60,862 nucleotides of DNA. It comes from CAZCZU01 sp964503475. Lineage in GTDB: Bacteria; Pseudomonadota; Zetaproteobacteria; Mariprofundales; Mariprofundaceae. Below are positions 53,791 to 60,862 of the stretch, in pieces. The stretch covers positions 1 through 60,862 of the forward strand of contig CAZCZU010000012.1 in the NCBI GenBank assembly GCA_964503475.1, in the 5' to 3' direction. The first letter of the stretch is position 1. The number at the start of each line of letters is the position of its first letter. The notes below the pieces were generated by a model that did not search any database, was not told the DNA's origin, and saw nothing but the letters and a program-made list of their open reading frames with translations. The translations under genes were made by a program, and so were the position numbers.

Positions 53791-54513
53791 ATGCCGAATT
53801 GTCGTATTCATCTCGACCATTCCCTGCAGACAGGGCAGGAGATTGTGATCCCCGATGAGATTGCCCATTACCTGCGTCATGTTATGCGCCTGAACAGTGG
53901 CGATGCCATTACCGTTTTCAACGGCGAGGGCGGCGAGTACAGCGCGACCCTCACCCACCTTGCCAAGCGCCATGCCGCCTGCCATATCGATGCCTGGCAC
54001 AACATCGAACGCGAACTCCCCTGTCGCATTCATATTATCCAGTGCGCCAACCGCACCGAGAAGATCGAAACCGTTCTTCAGAAGGCCACTGAACTGGGGG
54101 CTGCCAGCTTCCAGATCAGTGACAGTGAACGGGCCACGCTGAAATTACCGCCTGAGAAAGCCGCCAGGCGCCTGCAGCGCTGGCAGAAAATCATTCTCGA
54201 GGCCTGTGAGCAGAGTGAACGCACCCGTGTTCCCGATGTTCGCTGGTGCAGTGCACTCAAGCAGACCGAGCCTGTCGGGCAGGCCTATATTCTGCACCCG
54301 CACAAAGCCACGCCCTGGGCAGAACTCCGCGACAAGCTCAGGGGTGCTGAGGAGATCACCTTTGCCATCGGACCGGAGGGCGGCTGGAGCGAACGCGACC
54401 TTGCCACGCTGCGCGACAAGGGCTTTGCTTCGCTCACATTCGGTCCGCGCATTATGCGCACGGAAACGGCTGCCCCGGCCCTGGTGGCTGCCATGCAGGC
54501 CATTCTCGACTGA
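53791..54513 (+). CDS. rsmE: 16S rRNA (uracil1498-N3)-methyltransferase RsmE
   Basis: A 240-residue SPOUT methyltransferase. The SAM-knot signature TFAIGPEGGWSERDL and the C-terminal LGPRIMRTETA-like segment (FGPRIMRTETAAPAL) are present, and CANRTEKIETVLQKATELGA is also typical. The frame is open upstream to 53635, but MPNCRIHLDH at 53791 gives the normal family N-terminus. Confidence 0.95.
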   Translation: MPNCRIHLDHSLQTGQEIVIPDEIAHYLRHVMRLNSGDAITVFNGEGGEYSATLTHLAKRHAACHIDAWHNIERELPCRIHIIQCANRTEKIETVLQKATELGAASFQISDSERATLKLPPEKAARRLQRWQKIILEACEQSERTRVPDVRWCSALKQTEPVGQAYILHPHKATPWAELRDKLRGAEEITFAIGPEGGWSERDLATLRDKGFASLTFGPRIMRTETAAPALVAAMQAILD

Positions 54514-54534
54514 GCACGAATACCGCAAGGGGTA

Positions 54535-54562
54535 TTCCAATCCATGGCGACAACGCTACAAT
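54535..54562 (+). promoter_or_regulatory. Candidate promoter of tRNA-Thr
   Basis: -10 TACAAT (54557-54562) is preceded after 16 nt by TTCCAA (54535-54540). The -10 lies 12 nt before the tRNA. A gaatacc/ggtattc hairpin just upstream may end rsmE transcription. Confidence 0.5.
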
Positions 54563-54574
54563 CCGCCGCCTTGC

Positions 54575-54650
54575 GCCGATGTAGCTCAGTTGGTAGAGCA
54601 GCTCATTCGTAATGAGCAGGCCAGCGGTTCGAATCCGCTCATCGGCTCCA
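54575..54650 (+). tRNA. tRNA-Thr (anticodon CGT)
   Basis: A complete 76-nt cloverleaf. The acceptor stem is GCCGATG/CATCGGC and the D arm is GCTCAGTTGGTAGAGC. The anticodon arm is GCTCA-TTCGTAA-TGAGC with anticodon CGT, the T arm contains GCGGTTCGAATCCGC, and the CCA end is encoded. Confidence 0.97.
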
Positions 54651-54656
54651 TTTAAT

Positions 54657-54682
54657 CAGAGGGTTGCTTCGGCAACCCTCTT
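54657..54682 (+). terminator. Terminator after tRNA-Thr
   Basis: An agagggttgc/gcaaccctct stem with a TTCG loop followed by TTTT. Confidence 0.88.
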
Positions 54683-54740
54683 TTCTTTGGCGTGACGCCT
54701 TTCACAGCCCGTATGAATCATTCCAGCTATCCTGTTATTC

Positions 54741-55241
54741 ATGTTTGCCCTCTCGCATCGCCGCGCTCCCGGCAGCCAACTCGTCCGTCGACAGACTGTA
54801 CGACTGCTCTTTTTTGTCGCTGTCTTGCTGCTGAACGGCACCCAGGCCTTTGCCGGCACAAGAGATGCACTACTGACGCAGTTCCGGCAGTGGGAGGGCA
54901 CTCCCTATCAATATGGCGGCAACAGTCATCAAGGCATCGACTGTTCCGGCTTCGTTCACATTATCTATCGCCAGGCTCTGGGCCTGAATGTCCCGCGCAG
55001 TACGGAGAAACTGGTAGAGATTCGGCACAGGGTTTCGCGTGCCCACCTGAAGGCCGGCGACATCATCCTTTTCCGCATCAACTGGCGCACCATGCATGCC
55101 GGCATCTATATCGGAAACGGCCAGTTCATCCATGCTTCGAAATCGCGAGGTGTCATGCGCTCGAGCCTGAACAACCCCTACTGGAACGACGTCTACAATC
55201 GGGCCGTTCGCATTACGAAGTCGCAAAGCTCCGGCTACTGA
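54741..55241 (+). CDS. NlpC/P60 family cell-wall peptidase
   Basis: A 166-residue exported protein; a signal peptide is near residues 16-38. The NlpC/P60 triad is Cys68 (GIDCSGF), His119 (MHAGIYIG) and His131 (FIHASKS). The family cleaves peptide bonds in peptidoglycan stems. It is a single gene between two terminators. The N-terminal extension before the hydrophobic core is basic, so a later start is possible. Confidence 0.9.
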   Translation: MFALSHRRAPGSQLVRRQTVRLLFFVAVLLLNGTQAFAGTRDALLTQFRQWEGTPYQYGGNSHQGIDCSGFVHIIYRQALGLNVPRSTEKLVEIRHRVSRAHLKAGDIILFRINWRTMHAGIYIGNGQFIHASKSRGVMRSSLNNPYWNDVYNRAVRITKSQSSGY

Positions 55242-55244
55242 CAA

Positions 55245-55270
55245 AAAGGCCGCCATCCGGCGGCCTTCTC
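55245..55270 (+). terminator. Terminator after the NlpC/P60 gene
   Basis: An aaggccgcc/ggcggcctt stem with a short loop, preceded by A residues and followed by TCTCTT; usable in both directions and also near the end of the receiver gene. Confidence 0.75.
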
Positions 55271-55290
55271 TTCACTCATTGAAAGGGGAT

Positions 55291-55719
55291 TCAGGCCAGG
55301 GAGGGCAAAAGGCCGAAAGTCAATCGTGGCAGCCAGTTACGGCGACGACATCTTTGCTTCTCGACAACATGCCGGGCTTTCAGGTCATTCAGCACAGCCT
55401 CCACCTTCATCGGCAGAAAAGGCTTTGGAAGTGCGATGACATTTTCAAACCGTTCCTGAATATCCGGCAACGAACTCATGAGCAGCAAGGGAGTCTCGCG
55501 CATCGCCTGGCAAAGCATTTCGGTCGCTTCCGGAAACCATTGCCGGGAATGGTGCAGGTCGGCCAGCACCACCTGCGGATGTACGTGGCCCTCTTTTCCT
55601 GCCGCCGAAAGGTAGTGTGCCGCATGCTCATAAACCGACACCCGGTATCCATGCTGCTCAAGCAATTCGGTAAGCATCCGGCTTACCGACACATTCTCTT
55701 CGATGATGTCTATCTGCAT
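55291..55719 (-). CDS. Stand-alone response-regulator receiver-like protein
   Basis: A 142-residue receiver fold from ATG 55719: acidic pair in MQIDIIEENVS, phosphoacceptor Asp in VVLADLHHS, Ser in LLLMSS and Lys in ALPKPF. A basic tail follows and there is no output domain. The frame is open to 55794 and no ribosome site picks a start. It is divergent from the TetR gene; its sensor kinase is unknown. Confidence 0.7.
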   Translation of the reverse strand: MQIDIIEENVSVSRMLTELLEQHGYRVSVYEHAAHYLSAAGKEGHVHPQVVLADLHHSRQWFPEATEMLCQAMRETPLLLMSSLPDIQERFENVIALPKPFLPMKVEAVLNDLKARHVVEKQRCRRRNWLPRLTFGLLPSLA

Positions 55720-55828
55720 GGCGGAGAACATGCAGTCGCGATATGACACTGGCATGACATCCGCCCTCTTCGCATATATTTGCCAGACTTGCATCGAATG
55801 ATCCGCTGCCGCATGATGCCGTTTCGAT

Positions 55829-55848
55829 GGCTGACCGACCGGTCAGCC
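55829..55848. promoter_or_regulatory. TetR-type operator palindrome
   Basis: GGCTGACCGACCGGTCAGCC is a 20-bp perfect inverted repeat of the TGACC/GGTCA type bound by many TetR/AcrR regulators. It lies 12 bp before the tetR-family start, between the divergent genes, so it is probably the autoregulatory site. Confidence 0.75.
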
Positions 55849-55860
55849 GGGGAGTGGCGA

Positions 55861-56481
55861 ATGGCTGAACCCGCACATGACGGCGACCAGCGTATCCTGA
55901 GTGCGGCAGAGCAGCTCTTTTCCACGCATGGCTTCGATGCGACCTCGATGCAACGCATTGCCACAACAGCCGGCGTATCCAAAGCCTCTGTTTTTCACCA
56001 TTTTGGCAGCAAACAGGAGCTCTACCTTGCCGTGCTGCAGAACGCTTGCCGCGAACTGCACGATGCCTGGGTCGCCCATGACGACGGCTCCAGCGGCCAG
56101 ACTTCACAACTACGCCACTTTGCGGCTACCCATCTTGAACACCTGTTTGAACGCGAAAACCTGTCTCGCGTTGTTCTCCGCTCACTTCTCGACAGTGGTC
56201 AGGAGCTGGGGCGTGACATGGCGGAACAGGTGTTCAGTGAACAATTCACCCGTCTGGTGGAGCTGGTCCGATCCGGACAGGATGCAGGACTTATTTCCCC
56301 CCATATCGACGGTGCCCATGCCGCCATAGCTGTCGTAGGCATGAATACGATGCTCTTCCAGTCATGGAATGTGTTGCGTCATCTCCCGGGGGGTAAATTC
56401 TCCGACTTTCATGCAAGCGGTGGGCTACTGTTTGATATTGTGCTGAGAGGCCTGACGAGCCAACAAGGAGTAAAAGCATGA
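55861..56481 (+). CDS. TetR/AcrR family transcriptional regulator
   Basis: A 206-residue repressor. The N-terminal helix-turn-helix region is QRILSAAEQLFSTHGFDATS then IATTAGVSKASVFHHFGSKQ. The ligand-binding domain follows. ATG 55861 comes six bases after GGGGAG; the longer frame runs through the operator. It overlaps the TolC-like gene by 4 nt, so it probably controls it. Confidence 0.92.
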   Translation: MAEPAHDGDQRILSAAEQLFSTHGFDATSMQRIATTAGVSKASVFHHFGSKQELYLAVLQNACRELHDAWVAHDDGSSGQTSQLRHFAATHLEHLFERENLSRVVLRSLLDSGQELGRDMAEQVFSEQFTRLVELVRSGQDAGLISPHIDGAHAAIAVVGMNTMLFQSWNVLRHLPGGKFSDFHASGGLLFDIVLRGLTSQQGVKA

Positions 56482-57842
56482 AACGCTTATTAACCGGGCT
56501 CACCTTCCTGATCTTAAGCCAGAATGCCTGGGCAGGTGAGCCACTCGATCTGGGCAGTGCTGTTCAGCTTGCACTGCAACATGCCCCGGAAATGAGTGCT
56601 GCAGAAGCGGCGCGCGATGCCAGTCATGAACAGGAGTCGCAGGCCCGTGCGGGGCTCATGCCGGTCCTTAAGGCAACCGGAAAATTGAACAGCATACGTC
56701 AACGCAACACCTATACCCGCCCCAACGGTTTCCTGGTCCCGCGCGTCAACTACCAACAACGCGATGCCGGCATCTCGCTGGTGCAGCCTATCTTTCATTA
56801 CGACCGCTGGGCAGGACTCGAACAGGGCACGTTGGCCTCGGAGTCCGGCGACATCCGCTTGGACCTTCAGCGCCAGCAACTGCTGCTTGAAGTCGCCTCT
56901 GCCTATACCGCCCTGCTCTCCGCCAGAGAGGAACTGGCCGCAACCAATGCCCAGGTCGAAGCAGTCGGCAAACTGCACGCCCAGGCTCAGGCTGCATTCA
57001 AAGTCGGCACTGCAACCATCAACGACGCCCTGGAGGCACAAAGTCGCCTGGATCTCGCCAAAGCAGCCCGCATCAAGGCTGCGTCATCCGTAGCACAACA
57101 GAAGGCCCGCCTCAGTTCACTGGTGGGCTCTGCAGTCGACCATCTACGCGGCTTTTCCGGCAGTTTCCAACTCGTTCCGCTACAACCTGCAACGATTGAC
57201 GCATGGGAGCATCTGGCCGAGCAACACTCACTGGCCGTCCAGCTAGCCGACAAGCAGCACATGATCAGCGATGCCGAAATCCGACGCTCTGCCGGCATGG
57301 CTATGCCCAGCCTGGATCTCGTGGCCGGTATCGACCGGCTACAAAGCACCGACAGCCAGTTCGGCACCGGTACGACCACGAACCAGACCCGCATCGGGCT
57401 GGAGCTTGAGATTCCCCTCTATGCCGGTGGTGCAACATGGTCGAAGCTTCGACAGGCACGCAGCGATGAGGTCAACAGCGCTTACCTGCTTCTCGATGCC
57501 AAGCGAAAGGCGCGCCTCGATGCCCACGCGGCCTTTTTGGCGGTCGAATCTGCATCGGCACGCATTCTGGCCCTTGAGCAGGCCCTCACCTCGGCTGAAA
57601 AGGCCAGGCAGGCAGCGAGAGTTGGTTATGAAGTCGGACTTCGTACCATTGTGGAACTGCTCGATGCCGAGGAGCGCCTCTATTCAGCACGCAGCGACCT
57701 TGCTTCAGCGCGGTCTGATTATCTGATGGCACGCCTGCAACTGTACGCAGCTGCCGGCAGGCTTGATATGCCACAGATTGATCAGGCAAACACCCTGCTT
57801 ACTGCCGATACTTCAACAAATAACTCCCTCTCCTCGCATTAA
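56478..57842 (+). CDS. TolC-family outer-membrane efflux protein
   Basis: A 454-residue outer-membrane channel protein with a signal peptide (residues 1-19) and two OEP repeats. LDLGSAVQLALQHAPEMSAA opens the first and the second has RIGLELEIPLYAGGATWSKL. GYEVGLRTIVELLDAEERLY is a strong family signature. It is coupled to the TetR gene. No adaptor or pump gene follows, so it must work with partners elsewhere or be an orphan. Confidence 0.92.
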   Translation: MKRLLTGLTFLILSQNAWAGEPLDLGSAVQLALQHAPEMSAAEAARDASHEQESQARAGLMPVLKATGKLNSIRQRNTYTRPNGFLVPRVNYQQRDAGISLVQPIFHYDRWAGLEQGTLASESGDIRLDLQRQQLLLEVASAYTALLSAREELAATNAQVEAVGKLHAQAQAAFKVGTATINDALEAQSRLDLAKAARIKAASSVAQQKARLSSLVGSAVDHLRGFSGSFQLVPLQPATIDAWEHLAEQHSLAVQLADKQHMISDAEIRRSAGMAMPSLDLVAGIDRLQSTDSQFGTGTTTNQTRIGLELEIPLYAGGATWSKLRQARSDEVNSAYLLLDAKRKARLDAHAAFLAVESASARILALEQALTSAEKARQAARVGYEVGLRTIVELLDAEERLYSARSDLASARSDYLMARLQLYAAAGRLDMPQIDQANTLLTADTSTNNSLSSH

Positions 57843-57913
57843 TGCCCACTCTTTATGTGGCTGTTACCAACCTTTTTGCTGGCCGCTTCCACCGGCTGTT
57901 CTAAACTCGTGAC

Positions 57914-58114
57914 ATGGAACAAGTTTCGATCTGGCCTGAAGGTGAATCCTTGCGTAACGCAGTACGCTGGCTTGCGCAACAGCAGAGCAAAGATTTAGCT
58001 ACGATTGAGGAGGCCTGCCGTCGCTACAACCTTTCGCCTGCCGACGAGGAATTCCTGCTCCGCCACTTTACCGGCCCGGGCTCTTCTGGTGATACGGACA
58101 GGAGCATTGATTAA
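57914..58114 (+). CDS. Small conserved-looking protein, function unknown
   Basis: A 66-residue acidic protein with EGESLRNAVRWLAQQQ and IEEACRRYNLSPADEEFLL, a pattern of two helices seen in small uncharacterised proteobacterial proteins. TTGCTG and TTCTAA with 17 nt between them are a possible promoter just upstream. No ribosome site is obvious. It lies before the PilZ gene. Confidence 0.55.
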   Translation: MEQVSIWPEGESLRNAVRWLAQQQSKDLATIEEACRRYNLSPADEEFLLRHFTGPGSSGDTDRSID

Positions 58115-58175
58115 TTGCATCTCGCCCGCCTCGGTGCGAAAGTCATCGAAGCTTAGTTACTCAAAGGATGAAGCC

Positions 58176-58514
58176 ATGGGAGAAGAGCGCCGTCGGCATC
58201 CCCGCTATGAGAGCGAATTTACCGTTGCCATCGAACCAACGGATTCAGACTATGCTCATTTTCGTGATGTGGCCCGTCTGCACGATATCTCCAACAGTGG
58301 CCTGAGCTTCGCCAGCAGCAGGAGCGATCTGTACGAACCGGGTCAGCATCTGAAAATCACCATTCTGCCACCGGACGATGCCACGGACAGTGGCGTCGTT
58401 GTGCATGCACTTGCCACCATTGTCTGGGTATCGGAACTCCAACCCAAGATCGAGGGTGTCCAGGTCGGCGTCAGTCTCGACGAGTGGATCGATGCAACCG
58501 CACTCGCTGGCTAG
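58176..58514 (+). CDS. PilZ domain protein (cyclic di-GMP receptor)
   Basis: A single PilZ domain of 112 residues. ERRRHPRYE at 3-11 contains the RxxxR motif and DISNSGLSF supplies the (D/N)xSxxG motif, so c-di-GMP binding is likely. ATG 58176 follows AGGA; the open frame upstream overlaps the small protein and is not coding. A diguanylate cyclase is encoded at 11863-12984. It converges on msrA with no gap. Confidence 0.88.
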   Translation: MGEERRRHPRYESEFTVAIEPTDSDYAHFRDVARLHDISNSGLSFASSRSDLYEPGQHLKITILPPDDATDSGVVVHALATIVWVSELQPKIEGVQVGVSLDEWIDATALAG

Positions 58515-59057
58515 TTATTCATCTGCGGATTCATCGCCCCACACCCGTTCAATGAACCCTGCCCTTCCAGACCCGAACTTGTACTGCTGATAGTGCCGAC
58601 TGTTTTTCTGATAGAAACGCTGGTGTTCCGTCTCTGCGCTGTAAAATGGAGCAGCCGGTAATATTTTGGTGGCAATCGGGTCGGCAAACCTCCCCGATTG
58701 CTTCAGCTCTTCTTTGGATTGCACCGCCAGACGATGCTGTTCCTCATCCTTATAGAATATTGCCGTCTCATACTGACTTCCCCGATCGGCAAACTGGCCA
58801 TCCGCCTGGGTTGGATCAATGTTGCGCCAGAAAATCTGTAACAGACGGCTGTAACTCACTTGCCGCGGATCATAAACAACACGTATCGCCTCCAAGTGCC
58901 CGCTCCCCCCCTCAGACACTTGCCTGTAATCCGGGTTCGGGATATCTCCACCGGTATAACCAACTTCTGTCGAGAGCACCCCCTCCTGATGGTCAAATGG
59001 CGGCTGCATGCACCAGAAACAGCCACCGGCGAAAATAGCCTCGCATTTTTCAGTCAT
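58515..59057 (-). CDS. msrA: Peptide-methionine (S)-S-oxide reductase
   Basis: A 180-residue MsrA that repairs oxidised methionine. The catalytic motif GCFWC places the nucleophile at Cys13 and a second Cys at 16. EVGYTGGDIPNPDYRQVSEG and GHLEAIRVVYDP are conserved. No signal peptide is present. The resolving Cys seen near the C-terminus of E. coli MsrA is absent, so Cys16 may resolve. Confidence 0.95.
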   Translation of the reverse strand: MTEKCEAIFAGGCFWCMQPPFDHQEGVLSTEVGYTGGDIPNPDYRQVSEGGSGHLEAIRVVYDPRQVSYSRLLQIFWRNIDPTQADGQFADRGSQYETAIFYKDEEQHRLAVQSKEELKQSGRFADPIATKILPAAPFYSAETEHQRFYQKNSRHYQQYKFGSGRAGFIERVWGDESADE

Positions 59058-59150
59058 ACTTCACCTCCGGTTTCTGCACATCGTGCCATTAATCCCATAC
59101 TTGAACGGACGGGTGCAGGAGTGCATTCAGTTACACTATAGTTGCTGAAT

Positions 59151-59762
59151 ATGCTTCCGCTTCGCTTTTGCCACATCGCTCTGTTGGCCCTGATACTCGT
59201 CTCTGCCTGCAGTTCGGGGCCCAAGCTACCCCGCCTTGCCCCCGATGCAGTCATGCTCGCCTTCGGCGATAGCCTTACACACGGCACAGGAGTTCACGAA
59301 ACGCAGAGCTATCCGGCCATCCTCGCACAGTTAAGTGGACACCGCGTCATCAATGCCGGGGTTCCGGGGGAAATCAGTGCCAAAGGTGTTTCGCGACTGC
59401 CCAAGCTTCTTGATGAATATCACCCGGACCTGCTTCTGCTATGCCATGGCGGCAATGACATGTTGCGGCAGATGAACCTGCAAACAACTGCCGCCAATAT
59501 TCGCACCATGATCCGCGAGGCCCGGGAGCGTGGTATCGCCGTACTTCTGATCGGTGTACCCAGACCCGGATTACTGCTCGGCACAGCCGATTTCTACAAG
59601 GAGATTGCTACAGAGATGCATGTGCCGATCGAAGATGAAGCCCTGTCAGATATTCTTCAGAGGCGCAGCCTCAAGTCGGATCGCGTGCACCCGAATACCG
59701 CAGGCTATCGCCTCTTTGCCGATATGATTTACGAGCGACTAAAAGAAAGCGGGGCCCTGTAA
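59151..59762 (+). CDS. GDSL/SGNH-family lipoprotein esterase
   Basis: A 203-residue lipoprotein: signal LPLRFCHIALLALILVSAC with lipidated Cys20. SGNH blocks are AFGDSLTHGTG (nucleophile Ser41), NAGVPGE, CHGGNDML and DRVHPN (catalytic Asp and His). It resembles TesA-type arylesterase/lysophospholipase. ATG 59151 is preferred to a TTG three codons earlier; neither has a clear ribosome site. Confidence 0.88.
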   Translation: MLPLRFCHIALLALILVSACSSGPKLPRLAPDAVMLAFGDSLTHGTGVHETQSYPAILAQLSGHRVINAGVPGEISAKGVSRLPKLLDEYHPDLLLLCHGGNDMLRQMNLQTTAANIRTMIREARERGIAVLLIGVPRPGLLLGTADFYKEIATEMHVPIEDEALSDILQRRSLKSDRVHPNTAGYRLFADMIYERLKESGAL

Positions 59763-59773
59763 GCTGTTGTTGC

Positions 59774-60724
59774 CTAGAGGACCGGGTAGCCGGCAAACAG
59801 CATGGTTGTTCTGACCGGCTTGTCGATCAGTCCTTCCGAACGCATCACAGATGCCATGCGCTCTGCGGTAGTGCGCAACGCCGGTTGATTCCCGCCCAGC
59901 AGGATCTTGTTCTCACTTGTATCCGGCATATGCATGCGTCTGTATACGGTCATGATATCGTAGATATCCATCTGCAACAGCTTCTGCAAGTGTAATGCCG
60001 CGTCCCTCGGTTTCGCTTTAAGAAAATCAACGGCCCTGAACTACTGCTGCAGAAGATCGCTAACCTGAACACTTTCCTTCATCAGCACCTGGCGGCGAAC
60101 CGCCAAAACATCGACAATCTCTCCCGGAATCTGGTTGCTATCGAAAAGCACCGTTGCTCCACCCCTGACCAGATGCTCCCGCATCGGATCGTAGGTCACC
60201 ACAGCGTCCACTTTTCCGCTCACCAGAGCCTCTTCATGGTGGCCGGCTGAAACAGGCATGATCTGCATGCGCTTACGATCAACATCTGTCATGTCACAGG
60301 CGCGGGCCAGGAAATAGCGTCCCAATGTCCCCTTTTCAACACCGATACGCTTATTCTGTAATCCCTGCATGCGTGATATGCCACGCCTGGCTACAATGGC
60401 ATCGCCACCTGTCGACACATCCATAACCAGCACTACGACCAGGTCGACCCCCTCGGTATCAAGACTCAGTACTTCATCAAGAGTAAGCGCTGCGGCATCG
60501 AGGCGATCTGACCGAATCGCATCCATGACTTCGGTTGCGGATGCATATTCGGAAAGCGTCACTTCAGAGTTGTCGAAATATTGCAGCTGACGTGCCAAAT
60601 AGAGCGGCAAGTAGCCCGGCCATACATTGGTGCCGATACGCAACGGAACCGTCCCTTTCGGCGAGCAGCCGGCAAGCGTTGCACAAACAAGACATAGCGT
60701 GAAAAGGCGCAAAGCAGCGTTCAA
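59774..60724 (-). pseudogene. ABC-type substrate-binding lipoprotein interrupted by an in-frame TAG
   Basis: TTG 60724, seven bases after AGAGG, begins a lipoprotein (NAALRLFTLCLVCATLAGC). It has a nitrate/sulfonate/taurine-type binding fold: RIGTNVWPGYLPLYLA, SEYASATEVMDAIRSDRLD and KRIGVEKGTLGRYFL. TAG 60043-60041 stops it after LLQQ, but the same frame continues FRAVDFLKAKPRDA to a normal end at 59774. TGG to TAG restores the WF seen at this place in relatives I recall. Full length would be 316 residues. The shortened form lacks about 88 residues of the C-terminal lobe. Confidence 0.75.
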
Positions 60725-60817
60725 ATGTATTCCCTCTCCCAAGTGACCCTGTTTAGAGAGTAATACATGTGAATGCGGTATGTAAGTCGAAAGCAGAAAA
60801 GTTGGGTAAAAAAGGAA

Positions 60818-60856
60818 AACCCGCCGGAGCTAAAAAAGCTACTACGGCGGGTTTGA
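60818..60856. terminator. Terminator-like hairpin at the window end
   Basis: An aaacccgccg/cggcgggttt stem with an inner agct/agct pairing, flanked by A-rich and T-rich runs on both sides. It may end a gene beyond the window. The 75 bases to the substrate-binding gene show no clear promoter. Confidence 0.6.
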
Positions 60857-60862
60857 TAAAAA

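Noticed and set aside
57855..57998. 47-codon lipoprotein-like frame after the TolC gene
   Set aside because: No ribosome site, overlaps a better small ORF, and its DNA also fits promoter elements. Mentioned only as a possible adaptor remnant.
1..60862. CRISPR arrays, transposases or phage genes
   Set aside because: No direct repeats with regular unique spacers and no recognisable transposase, integrase (other than XerC) or phage protein were seen.

Overview
This looks like a chromosomal window from a Gram-negative proteobacterium. Evidence: a complete 14-gene complex I operon, an EnvC/CtpA/divergent-deacetylase cell-division cluster, RsmE, tmRNA, and a DUF484-XerC pair. Gene content and protein flavour remind me of the Zetaproteobacteria (Mariprofundus-like iron oxidisers). 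That is recollection, not a search result. Most genes are moderately GC-rich and packed with 1-20 nt overlaps; the clearest outlier is an AT-rich lipoprotein gene at 10384-10932.

Layout. (1) 123-7299, minus: aroC, fabI, then a metallopeptidase, rhodanese and MoxR/DUF58/transglutaminase group, split by a 600-bp array of structured repeats. (2) 7415-10932: an SDR, a tiny basic protein, two coupled 5'-nucleotidases of unrelated folds and the AT-rich lipoprotein. (3) 10980-25536, minus: a long housekeeping run read as rpmE, rplU, rpmA, terminator, obgE, proB, proA, nadD, rsfS, rlmH, envC-like, ctpA, divergent deacetylase, DUF502, TPR protein, L,D-transpeptidase, DUF484-GGDEF, xerC. (4) 25869-27737, plus: two interrupted genes, an outer-membrane barrel and a DUF2817 peptidase. 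(5) 27734-35141, minus: a five-gene overlapping operon of hybrid sensor kinase, glycerophosphodiesterase, glycerol-3-phosphate oxidase, GNAT/C39 peptidase fusion and RimK-like ATP-grasp ligase. (6) 35272-37557, plus: an OmpA-type protein and small membrane proteins. (7) 37652-52039, minus: nuoA to nuoN, with an extra 25-codon ORF stitched between nuoF and nuoG. (8) 52040-53100: the nuo upstream region and ssrA (tmRNA), with a partial copy of the ssrA 3' end nearby. (9) 53147-60724: ubiC-like, rsmE, tRNA-Thr, NlpC/P60, a receiver protein, TetR-TolC, PilZ, msrA, a GDSL lipoprotein and an interrupted substrate-binding lipoprotein.

Main points for follow-up. A family of four-hairpin intergenic repeats (5012-5600, 21034-21145, a divergent copy at 18274-18413) keeps its fold while stem sequences change in a compensatory way, and one hairpin always carries AGGA in its loop. 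Four genes are broken: three by in-frame nonsense codons that each need only one G:C to A:T change from Gln or Trp, and one by a single-base frameshift. The sensor kinase may start at an AUA. The kinase-GDPD-GlpD-GNAT/C39-RimK operon is an unusual combination and the best candidate for an undescribed pathway.
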